Below are positions 11,625-21,923 of a stretch of DNA of 64,000 nucleotides, piece after piece. Source of the DNA: Argentina anserina (lineage: Eukaryota > Streptophyta > Magnoliopsida > Rosales > Rosaceae); the NCBI RefSeq assembly GCF_933775445.1, contig NC_065872.1:6944001-7008000 (forward strand), written 5' to 3'. The stretch's first letter is position 1, and the number at the start of each line of letters is the position of its first letter. Position numbers and translations under genes: made by a program. A model generated the notes under the pieces. It was not told the DNA's origin. It searched no databases and saw only the letters and a program-made list of their open reading frames with translations.

Positions 11625-12357
11625 ATGGCAGCTATAGCCGATCAGAGAAACTCCAAATCTTCCAAATGGTTTGCTAGCAAGAGTCTCAAGCTTAGCTTCC
11701 CCCGTCGCCGATCATTGTCCAAGTTTACCTCATCGCCTTCAACCTCTCCTACCTCCCCTCTCTCCCCATTACCTACCGCTACCACTCCCAGACATACCAA
11801 CAGGTATATCTAGATATATGTCTAATGTCTTGTCTTTAATTTCAAGCAATGAATGTTTAGTTTTTTTTCGATGCATCGATCATATCATATCAATCAATAT
11901 ATCTGTATTTTCAGACTAGGTATCTGATCATGAAACCCTAATTTCTAACAGGGAAGATGAGTTCAGAGAAGTGTTTCGCTATTTCGATGGAGATGGAGAT
12001 GGGAAAATCTCAGCTACCGAGCTGAGGGCTTACTTTGGTTCTATAGGAGAGTACATGTCGTATGAAGAGGCTGAGGCTGTGATCAACGAGCTGGATTCCG
12101 ATGGGGACAGTCTGTTAACATTTGAGGATTTTCTTCAGCTGATGAAGAGGGAAGGCGACGACGACGAGGATCTGAAGAGGGCTTTTGAGATGTTTGAACT
12201 GGAAAAAGGGTTCATAACTCCAAGAAGCTTGCAGAGGATGTTGCACAGACTCGGAGACACAAAGTCATATGATGAGTGTGCGACTATGATCCAAGTTTAT
12301 GATACTGATGGGAATGGGGTGCTTGATTTTAATGAGTTTCATCGAATGATGGCTTAA
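11625..12357 (+). CDS. Calmodulin-like calcium sensor, CML41-type (2 exons)
   Basis: Exon 1 is 11625-11803 and exon 2 is 11952-12357. The intron starts gtatat, ends ctaacag and splits an Arg codon, giving 194 residues. Residues 1-59 are a Ser/Pro/Arg-rich extension (SFPRRRSLSKFTSSPS) of the kind that precedes the EF-hands in CML41. EF-hand loop 1 is at 72-83 (DGDGDGKISATE), loop 2 at 108-119 (DSDGDSLLTFED) and loop 4 at 177-188 (DTDGNGVLDFNE). The third loop (about 142-152, ELEKGFITPRS) lacks the Asp ligands, so three calcium sites are predicted. Proteins of this class bind calcium and relay the signal to targets; Arabidopsis CML41 acts in callose-linked plasmodesmal closure during immunity. 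That specific role here is inference. The start is supported by being the first ATG after the TATA box. Confidence 0.88.
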
Positions 12358-14530
12358 AGTTGGTGATTTAGTTCAGGCTTTAATTTTGCGGAAAAAGATC
12401 ACCTAACGAATCACATAATATGTACGTAAACGCGTTTGGTTGTGTGGTTCCTTCATGATCTTTAAATGGTGGCAATCGATGTACGTACCTAAATTATGGT
12501 CTGGTTTTTTTAGCTTTGCCTTCAAGAAAGGTTTTATTTTTTAGTATACATATGATTTCCATTATATTGTAGTATTGTGGGAGAGGCATATATTCGAGGT
12601 TGAGGAGCCCCATAACGCCGTCTGTGAAATGCTTAAAGATGAAGCTAAGATAGGAGGATTAGAGGGGAAGTGAGGAAAAGAAAGAATAAAGATAAGCTCT
12701 TGCGTCATGTAGGTTTGACTGGAAAACAACCTTCAGTTAGCTAGCTCGATCTCTTTGTGTGACATAAATGATATTAATGTAGCTGGGGAGAACAGTCGAT
12801 CTCCGTGATAATCATCAACATGATATCAGCTAGAACTGTAGAGTTAATATATCTTGACGTAGAAGACATCGTTGTACGGGCAGATCAGATCGATCACATG
12901 ATCAAGTTAAAAACATTGACAATTGAGGTTCAACGATGAAATAGAATGTGAACGAATCCAGAATTCTAAATTATGTGGGAATCCGGATAAGATGAAGAAG
13001 GTTTCATATCATAACGAGTCTGGTATGATTCTTTGCATACTCTATTTAACTAGAAAAGAAAGAAAAGTGGTTACATTTATAAGTTTATTGGTCGATCGAA
13101 GCATCTATCATATACTCACTAGCTACTGTCAAGCATTTTGTCCAACATCTTACTTTGAAACCGAAAATCATATACATAAAAGAGACCGCAAATATGTAGC
13201 TAGCTAGGCAAAAATTACCATCCTGAATGTATCGATCATGTACTTTGATGGCATGGCCATTATTTTTCTGCAGTCGAATTCTACATGCATGTTTTGCCCG
13301 TCGATCGGTTCGCTACTACGTACACATCTTTAATCGCGATTCAATAAGGGTCTGGCATTTCTTTTTCAGATGACTATTGCTAATTGCTAGCTTCTTGACG
13401 TTGGCAGTTCTAACTAAGTGGAAGATGGCGATGCATGCAGCATGCCTAGATTTCAGAATTAGACCTATTTCTTAAAAAAAAAAATCAACACACATATATA
13501 TATATATATATGATATATGTGTGTGTGTAACATCACAATCAAGTTGAGGATAGAGAGGATGTCCTCATTATGAATACATATACCTATCACTTGTATTTCA
13601 TATTACTAGTAGCACTCTAACGATCAATAACGTACGTAATACATATATACTACTATTTGGTTCAATTTGCTCACCTAAGAAAGCAACATGTAAGGTCCTC
13701 AGCAAAAACTACTCCACTATAGCTAGCTCAAGTAGTCTATGAGCCTCAGCATATGGTTTACAAAACGTGAGGCACATACGCAATTGAGATTGATATATAT
13801 TTAATTAGTAGTGATTGTATGTGTCGGCCATGTCAATATGTTAGGAAGGTCATGCGGAGAGGTTCTTTTAAATTAAGCAAGCAAACTGATGGGATGAAGC
13901 ATTAGGCTGTCCTACTTCAAATGTGTGCGAGCCTAATTTTCCACTCAAATTTGGAGACGAAACACAATGAGATCGAAAGAAACCAAATTGAACAAGCAAA
14001 ACAAACTCAAGCCTAATGGAAAGCAAGTGGGGATTGCTACTTAGCATAGTCATGTTATTGAGCTTCGTCGAAAAATCATGTTAAAGAACTAGGCCAAATT
14101 GGGAACCATCCTACTGCTTTTAGGTGATTTTAAGGTCATGTAGCTCTTACAGTTAAAAGAGTGGAAGGAACGAGCATGTTGTATGGGAATGAAACATCAA
14201 CTTTTCAGGTGCCTCGATTACTTACATTGCACCAATGCACCAATAACTTGTATAACTGAGCAAAATAAGAATGAAAGTCTGGAGAATTCTGCTATACGCT
14301 GCTGTATACCATGCAGCAACACTTTCATCCACAAATCATCATCCCACACCCACTGTGCATTTTATCAAACTCTTTATTCACCACACATAAATGTGTGTAT
14401 ATTATACCCTGCTGCACAGCAGACAAACTCTGAAAGTCTCTTATCAAATGAATATGTTGATGTTTGTTGCTAACATATCAATCAGTTTGGTACAATTTAA
14501 CCGATTGATTTGTAGAAGATATTAGATTAT
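12358..14530. other. Intergenic region, AT-rich
   Basis: This holds the 3' side of the CML gene followed by sequence without a supported gene. A (TA)n/(GT)n simple repeat lies at about 13490-13528. Several open frames under 100 codons show no motif. Confidence 0.4.
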
Positions 14531-14534
14531 TCCA

Positions 14535-14757
14535 TTAGAGAAATTATTATATATACCCGTCACATATTTCACGTGGCGTACCCCTTAATGTTATTAGTTC
14601 ATTTTTATTGTAATTGTTTTTAATTGGTTATTATATGTAAATAAGTTTTTATTATTTTCACAGCGTGCATATTAATTATACCATGACTTAATATGATCGG
14701 CTGGGTACACCACATGGCAGTACCACATGGTGTGACGGGTACATAGAATAATTACTC
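14535..14757. mobile_element. Small MITE-like element with inverted ends
   Basis: The left side (aattattatatatacccgtcacat) and the reverse complement of the right side (gtaattattctatgtacccgtcacac) match over about 25 bp with a few differences, sharing the core TACCCGTCACA. A second, looser inverted match follows inside (cacgtggcgtacccc against catgtggtgtaccca). The body is about 220 bp and non-coding. The target-site duplication is not resolved. Confidence 0.55.
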
Positions 14758-15169
14758 TATTTCAATATTAAACGTTTCAAAAAAAAATTTTAAAAAAATT
14801 ATGGGACGCAAGAAAAGGTCGATCATCCATTCATGGTAGGGGTGGACAAACTGACCCGAAAACTGAAAAACCGGACCCGAACCCGAACCCAAACCGAATC
14901 CAAAAAAAATGAAACCCGAATCAAACCGAACCGAAAATAAAAAAAACGAACCGAATCGATTCTATTTGGGTTGGGTTTTGGGTTCAGTCCCTTAGAAACC
15001 GAACCGACCCGAACAACCCGAAGTCAATGGTCAACGTTACAAAACGACATCATTTTGTCATATTTATAATTTTACATTATTATTATTTTTTAAATAAAAA
15101 AAATAGTGTAGTCGGCCTCACAGCCGCACCTAATTTATAACCTAATTGACCTAATGTATAAGAGGCGCA

Positions 15170-15519
15170 TTATTTAGCCGTCTTGCTTCCTTCATAATGC
15201 GATAGTTTTATTTTAAACATAATATAAAGGTTATGATAAATTAGTTGACACTTAGGTGATCGTCAACTCTAATTCGAAATATGGTCGATCGACACCAGCA
15301 GATGTGATTGGTATATTTATTTAGGGACCCCGAAAAAATTTCGTCCATTTTGGACATGGTTTGACCGTTCGTACCTACGGTCAACCAAAAAAGAAGCGTT
15401 TTGACATATTGAAACCCCATTGACCGGGGCTTTGCCAAATAGATTTCTTTAGTGCGACCGCGCATGATAGGTAACAAAAATTAGGTAATTTCAAATATGC
15501 AAACGGCTTTCGGCGTTCG
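15170..15519 (+). repeat. Internal direct repeat of the non-autonomous hAT, left copy
   Basis: The block from about ccttcataatgcgatagttt to cggctttcggcgttcg reappears at about 18460-18801 in the same orientation with perhaps 85 percent identity by eye. Shared landmarks are atatggtcgatcgacaccag, cattgaccggggctttgcca and cgttttgacatatt. A nearby inverted piece (18405-18440, cggctggtgtcgatcgatcc) is the reverse complement of the gatcgacaccag segment. Confidence 0.8.
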
Positions 15520-18282
15520 TGTAACGACCCTAAAATTTCGAGCATAAAAACTCAAAATTAAAGTCGTACAACACCAAAACAATCTCAATAAATCAAAGTC
15601 ATTTTTTTAAATGCACAGCGGATCATTACTGAGTTCACGATACAACTCAGACAACCAATTATTACAAACCAAATTGTAAATCAACATTACATAAAATGGA
15701 AGTGTAATAATCCTCACAATCTCTCACAACTCACAATTAAATCCTCACAACTTCTCACACACAAATTCGCAATAGAAACCTCACCACACTCAAGATAATG
15801 AACAACTTCGAGTCTCCGGAGTCGTCCTTCGATTCCCACTAATCGACACCTGCAGTAGTATCCCCTACACCATTGAATTGGTGCACCGAGATTTTAAACA
15901 CAAACCCAGTAAGCTTATAGCTCGTATGAGTAAAATGAAAATATAACTTGCATATCAATATATACGAAAATCCACAAATCAACAAATATAAATGTACTCA
16001 TGAGTCAATGGACGGCCCATCTGGTTGTCCCAAAAATATATGAAATGAAAGTGCTCATGAGAAATCGGGCAACCCTTCTGGTTACCCAAATACATTTATA
16101 ATACGGGTACTAATGAACGCTGGTACACATCTGTTACCCCTCACGTAGTACACCGCCGATATTGGGTAACCACCCGTTACCCAACATCAAAACAATATGA
16201 GTACTCATGAGCAGATAATCACCTGTTACCTCTCATGCAGTAACTTTCGCCCGGCCAAAGGCTAGGTTCTGACTTGCCAAACACGTACAATAATCTCACA
16301 TCATATTGTACAAAAATCAAGTCTGAAGACAAATCAACATTTTAACAATCTCCATGTTAAATCACGTACAATAATCACACCTCATATTGTACAAATCAAA
16401 ACCACATGCTTGATATATAATCTCGTCATCAAAATGATATCATCACGATAAAATCATAACAGTATATTATATAGTAAACTATATATATTTGTACCTATTT
16501 ACCATTTATACAATATATATATAATCCTCTATATCCTATACATGTCATATTTCATAAACACGTCCGAAGACAAAAACGTTTTAACCAACACCATGTTAAT
16601 ATTATGTACAATAATCACACCTCATATTGTACAAATTTAAATCACATGCTCGATATATAATTCTCGTCATCGAAATGACCAATTCCAATGAATTCATAAC
16701 AGTAAATAATATAGCGAACTATATATATATGTACTTATTACCATTTATACAATATATATATATATATATAATCTATTATATCGTAAACATGTCATAATTC
16801 AATATTAAAAACTCTTGCAAAACTCTTGAATCTCCGCAAGGGTAGATTCGTAAATATGTGAGATTTTACTCACCTTATCGACTCGAGCGAAAATCCACAA
16901 TTTTCAAAGATAATTCATTTCCTTGATTTATTGGTCACCTTGAAAAGATAAGAAAAGAATTTAGAAACGTTTTGTAAACCTTTAAATGCCGAAACAGTAA
17001 TAATAAGTTACTATTTAACAATTTCTGGTTTTACAAATTTACTGTTCACTGGATTACTGTTCACGTATTTACTATTCACATATTTATGTACAAATACACA
17101 TAAATTACGTATCCCTGTACGTGTACATACTGTTTTACGTATTTATGTATGTACAAATACTATTTAAATGTAAATACTGTCTCAGTAAATATTAACTAAT
17201 TTACCTTTTATAAATTACTTTTTACTGAAACTAATTTATATTTACATTTAACGTACGTAAAATAAATTTACATTTACCGTACGTAAATCACTTTTACATT
17301 TTACCACATGTGAAAATAAATTACAAAATTACCCTTCGGAAACACTGTTCACGCGATGCCGCACGTAGCGGCGCGTGAGGTACACGCGCCACTCGCCGGC
17401 GGCCGCGCGTGGGGCCCACACGCCTACTCCGACACCGGAGCGTATCACGCCACTGCCGGGCCCAATCTCTCCCTCTCCTCCTCCTCTTCCTTCCCACGGT
17501 CTCAGACCCTTCCTAAGCTAACCCACGCACCCCCACGCGCCGCCTTTAGGCAGCGATAACCCTCTCCTCCATCCTCCTCCGATTCTCCACAAAAACTTCC
17601 ACAATCAATACAACAACATCACAACCCATTCAATTTCACAACCCTTACCTCTTTCACGCCGTGGAAGCACCGGAGGATCGCCGACGAGCTTGAACCAGTC
17701 GATCTGGGCTCGGTGACGTGCAGCGAGACTCCACGATGGCGAGAGACGGTGCGTCGATCTCGGGTTCGATTGCAGGGGGCCGTGCGATGCTCGTTGTGCC
17801 GACGGTGTGGCTCACGGACGCACGGTGGTGGAGAATCGGCGAGGGAGCAAGATCGGGGAGGGAGAGGGACATAGAGAAAAGGGAGGCGCGCGGGGTGAAA
17901 GGAGAAGGAGAGAATGAGAGGTTTCCAATTTTGGAAACCCTAAACTGATAAATTTTCCTTTTATACCCTTTTCTAAATCGGAAACTAACTTCAATCGTTA
18001 ATAACTTTTACGTACAAGGTCCGATTAGAATGCGTCACTTATCCACGAGCTTGTATCGACGAGCCCTACAACTTTCATGAAGAAAGTTTTCGCAAAAGAG
18101 CGACGGAATAAAAGTCGATATATACATTGCGGAAACGTAACGTTTTTCTAATTAAACGTTCCGATAACCCGTTTCCGTTTCGTAAAGTCGAAACCAATTC
18201 AATTCATTGTAATTAAATTTCACAACTTATAGAATTCAATCAAACCAAATATTGTTTTGAAAAAAAAACTAGGGTTATTACA
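15520..18282 (-). mobile_element. Solo LTR, copy B (minus orientation)
   Basis: On the plus strand it runs TGTAACGACCCTAAAATTTC ... AACTAGGGTTATTACA, that is, the copy-A family inverted. The flanking 5-mers are gttcg (15515-15519) and gtacg (18283-18287), a one-mismatch target duplication. The same modules occur in reverse order: the stress-like ggtaaca/gtaccc units (about 16000-16260), the gtaaatgtaaa region (about 17040-17310), a GC-rich block (about 17350-17560) and the leader ending gaaaccctaaact (about 17925-17946) near a weakened TATA. Runs of catattgtaca and tatatatata near 16300-16790 are extra to copy A. No retrotransposon genes are present. Confidence 0.82.
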
Positions 18283-18459
18283 GTACGCATATTTGTAATA
18301 GGTCCTCTCTTATAGCATAATAGTGGTGTTTTCGATGTACCGAAAATTCCGACGGTCAAATGAGGTCCGAATTGGATGAAATTTTTATAGGGTTACTAAA
18401 TATATATACCGATCACATCGGCTGGTGTCGATCGATCCCTATAAGTTTCCTTCATATAG

Positions 18460-18801
18460 TCGCTTCATAATGCGATAGTTTTATTTTAAACCTAATATAA
18501 AGGTATGACACATTAGTGGACACTTCGGCAATCGATAACTCCAGTTTGAAATATGGTCGATCGACACCAGCAGATGTGATCAGTATTAATATTTTGGGAA
18601 TCCGTAAAAATTTCGTTCGATTTGGATATTGATTGACCGTCCATACTTATGGTCAACAAGAAAAAAACGTTTTGACATATTAAAATCCTCATTGACCGGG
18701 GCTTTGCCAAATGAGTTTTTTTTGTGCGACCGCACACAATCGGTGATAAAAATTAGGTGATTTCATATATGCAAACGACTTTTAGTGTTCGCATTTTGGT
18801 A
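18460..18801 (+). repeat. Internal direct repeat of the non-autonomous hAT, right copy
   Basis: This is the second copy of the block at 15170-15519. The sequence after this copy (tgttcgcattttggtaatgggtc, about 18786 on) resembles the right flank of the solo LTR insertion (gtacgcatatttgtaataggtc, from 18283). The solo LTR therefore inserted at the equivalent position of the left copy. Confidence 0.8.
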
Positions 18802-19504
18802 ATGGGTCTTCCCTTATGACATATTAGTTTTGTTTTCGGTAAAAGCCCATCGGGCTTGCGGGCCTCGGTGAGCTTTTCAGATCCACGGGCTAAATGATGA
18901 GGCATAAGTCAATTAGGTATGAAATAATCATTAGACTATTAGTTTTTCATCTTTATGTTAAATTTTGTACTTTTAAAATTAATATATAATATTACGTATT
19001 TTACATACGGGTAAAACTGAAAAAAAAAAACCGAACCGAACCGTACGGGTTGGGTTGGGTTGTGGGTCACGGTCTCTAAAATAAAAAAACCGAACCGAAC
19101 CGAACTGAATTTAAAATTTGGGTTGGATTATGAATTTTTTCCAAAACCGAACCGGATGGACGAGTGTCCACCCCTAATTCATGAAGACTGTAAATCGAAG
19201 CCTTTTCACTTTCATTTTTACTTTCAATTTCACCTGTACGATGAAGGCTTGCAGGCGTGACCGGCACGTGAAGCCATGGGTTTAAGTAAAAGAAAACACA
19301 TGACAAATGTAAACCTGACCTTCCAGAGTTCCAGTCCTTGTGTGGACCCAAAACCTCGTACGCTATTCAAAGACTACGGGGAATAAAAAAACCCCACACA
19401 CTCAGCAAAGCACAAAGCCAATATCAAAGTGAATCAAAGTTTCTTTGCTGAAAAACCGAATGAAAGGTCTGAATCTGAAAATGGGGTTTGCTCAGTTCGT
19501 GGCT

Positions 19505-19614
19505 TTTGAAGAAGGAGATGTTGATTCCAGTGCAGCTCTCAATCGCTTTCAATGGGGTGTTTGAAGAAGGAGATGTTGATTCCAGTGCAGCTCTCAATCG
19601 CTTTCAATGGGGTG
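19505..19614 (+). repeat. Perfect 55-bp tandem duplication in exon 1 of the COR413-like gene
   Basis: The 55 bases 19505-19559 (tttgaagaaggagatgttga...) are repeated exactly at 19560-19614. Since 55 is not a multiple of three, the duplication shifts the reading frame within the first coding exon. Confidence 0.95.
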
Positions 19615-20908
19615 GAACCATCTTTGCCTTGTTAGTCACCCTCACTCACTCACTACCCAATTTTTCATTTTTATTGTTGTTTTATGATTTCTAGCTGGTT
19701 AAATTTAGTGCCCATCTCGTGAAATTTTGTTTTACTGCTAAGTTCAGTAAAGAATTGGGTTCTTGTTGATTTGTGGTACTTGATTCTTATTAGAATGATC
19801 ATGCATGGCTGAATTATGAGATTTGAACTTGTCTTCATGATCAGGTTCATGTATGATGATTTGAATGCTGTGTAGTAACTGATATTGCAGACCACTGCTG
19901 ATTGCATCAAGCACTAGTAATTGGGTTTAACTGATTAAATTGGTACAAAAAACATAGGAGGAAACCCTCATCTTAAAAGGCATACTGTTTTGCTCTGAAA
20001 TTCGTACGAGTCATTGAGTTGTAATGTGTATAACGGATTTAAGAGTTATTGCATCATCCTCAGTTGTTCATTGGAACTGCTAATGATGATAGTGTGTTGG
20101 TTGGCGTAGCACATGGTTCACTTGATCCCTTTTTGTGCAATTTTGCTATTTTTAAACTCTTAGGCGTTTCAGTTTGATAAATTGCATCTTTGTAACTATT
20201 AGATACAGTCGCAATTGAGTTGCTCTTAACGATCAAAATTAATTATTCTGTTTTGAAGATATCTCTGACTTCAGTGCTTTTGTGAATCTTATATTTTTTA
20301 GGGCAGAATTTTGCTTATCTTGAACCGAACAGGGCACAGATCAGGCATGCAAAGTAACCTTCTTGTACTGTTTTTGTTTACAAGCTTCCCAACAGTGCTG
20401 TTTAAAATTCTGAGGTGCTTGTCATATTCCTTCCAGATTTCATGTTATATATATATGACCACATATCCTCTAAATTTATTAATTGAATCATGCAGGGGAC
20501 AGTTCGGCTATTGGATTTCATTTCTTGCTGTTTCTGCAAACCTCTTCTTTCCGCAATATTTTCCAGGTTTCTGTTATTTTGTTCTCATTTGATGCCTATT
20601 CTATGAATTTATTGCTATGTTAGACTTCCATTTTCTGATAGTATGTACATATATATGCAGTTTCTCGTTTTCTCCTATTTGTGGTCACACCTACTTGGGT
20701 GGCTAATGGACTTCGTGATAGTATTGTTTGTGGCATCTTTTCTCTAGTTATTGGAGTTCTAGTAGTCATAACAGCGATTCAAGGAATTGGAGGCTTTAGC
20801 GATTGTTTTAGTAATTGTAAATGCAATTGTTATTGCTTTGCATACTGTCTTAGTATAGGATTTATCTTCTTTTTTACAATTTTGTATCTGTGCTCAGAAA
20901 CTTGGTAG
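19518..20908 (+). CDS. COR413-family cold-regulated membrane protein (4 exons)
   Basis: Exons 19518-19630, 20307-20414, 20496-20566 and 20661-20908 join at GT-AG sites in one frame, giving 179 residues. The match is to the COR413 plasma-membrane/thylakoid family. Landmarks are ILLILNRTGHRSGMQSNLL, a LFKILRGQFGYWISFLAV segment, LFFPQYFP, TPTWVANGLRDS, and a GGFSDCF motif before the last hydrophobic helix. At least four hydrophobic helices are visible, so it is an integral membrane protein of the cold/drought-response class; its molecular activity is not established. The upstream ATGs at 19460 and 19481 run into a stop inside the tandem duplication (TGA about 19562). The chosen start at 19518 lies in the first copy and is in frame with the rest, replacing the likely ancestral N-terminus. 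The last exon could be longer if spliced differently; its Cys-rich tail is unusual for the family. Confidence 0.78.
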
Positions 20909-21923
20909 AAAATTTAGTTCAAATTGAAACAATCAATCATTTCTAGATGGTTTCTCCTGCGTCTACAGACTCAGAAATGTTTATATGCGCTATTGGCCAG
21001 CAAAGTATGCATCCTTTGAGGACTTATATGGTTTTAACTTATAACCGGTGCTGGTCAAAAGCTGAAAGCAGCAGCCTTTCGAAAACTGTCTATCCTAATC
21101 CCTGCTTAGTCTGTTTCTCTAGTAGTTGATATACTTCTGAGAACTTTATGTCATGAATGTCTGCAGAATTTAAACGACAAAGTTTGCTTCGACACTTCAG
21201 CCCAGAGTTTAGGCAAGTGGCTCGGAAAGGTTCTCATACAGTCCTCATAAGGTCCTCATACCAAGTTTTGGTGAATCATAAAAAGCTTTTATTATCAGAA
21301 TGTTATTCATGCTAATGTTGCCTGACTATCTGGTTATGGTGCATCTTATGATGTCAAATTGTCTCCCTGGAGAATGTTGCCATATATATAGTTATCCTAC
21401 TCTACTAAAGCAATCTCAATGAAGCACTCTCATTGTCATTAGGCCTATAAGTTGTGAAACTGATGATCAAACTTGTTCAAGTTCAGCCAACCCTTATGGT
21501 GTCATATTAGTTTGTTGCGTTTCATACAAACCCAGCCTTATTTTAGATACATTTTGTAGCTTGAAGGATCAACACTCGCTTAAAAAAACAAAAAATCAAA
21601 GTTTATGATCACATACTTTCATTTCACGCAATTTTGATATACCAAGTCATTTTTCCAATCCCATTCTGTGCATACTTTATAGTTTATACAATGAAAACTA
21701 ATAATGGAACCTAGCCAACAAACAAGGCAAAGTCAACTATAGGCAATCTTGTCTAACCCACCCTGCTTTGTTTGTATTTCATAATGCGATGAATTCAACA
21801 TGATGTGCTTGCTAGAAGTTTCATAGCTTCCATTTCAGAGTAGTCCTTTTCACGAGAGCCACTCAGCCTCAGAATATATTCCATGCCTATCCGACCTTCA
21901 TTCACTCTTTCAATTCAAGCAAA
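20909..21923. other. Intergenic region between COR413-like and LYK5-like genes
   Basis: No supported gene. The first part is probably the 3' UTR of the COR413-like gene and the last few hundred bases the promoter of the LysM kinase gene. The short open frame at 20947-21129 has no recognisable motif. Confidence 0.45.

Larger units (their letters stand above)
14837..19176. mobile_element. Non-autonomous hAT-like element carrying a nested solo LTR
   Basis: The ends are TAGGGGTGGACA (14837-14848) and its inverted copy TGTCCACCCCTA (19165-19176). They are flanked by 8-bp target duplications attcatgg (14829-14836) and attcatga (19177-19184), seven of eight matching. Both subterminal regions are packed with ccgaacc/gacccgaa motifs (about 14850-15020 and 19030-19155), as expected of hAT subterminal transposase-binding repeats. 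Without the nested LTR (15520-18282) the element is about 1.6 kb and has no transposase. Its interior carries a duplicated block described separately. Confidence 0.85.

Noticed and set aside
14183..14473. Cys-rich 96-codon frame resembling a small secreted protein
   Set aside because: There is no signal peptide at its start and no clear promoter. It contains several imperfect inverted repeats (tgctgtata/atgcagca) that suggest repeat-derived DNA.
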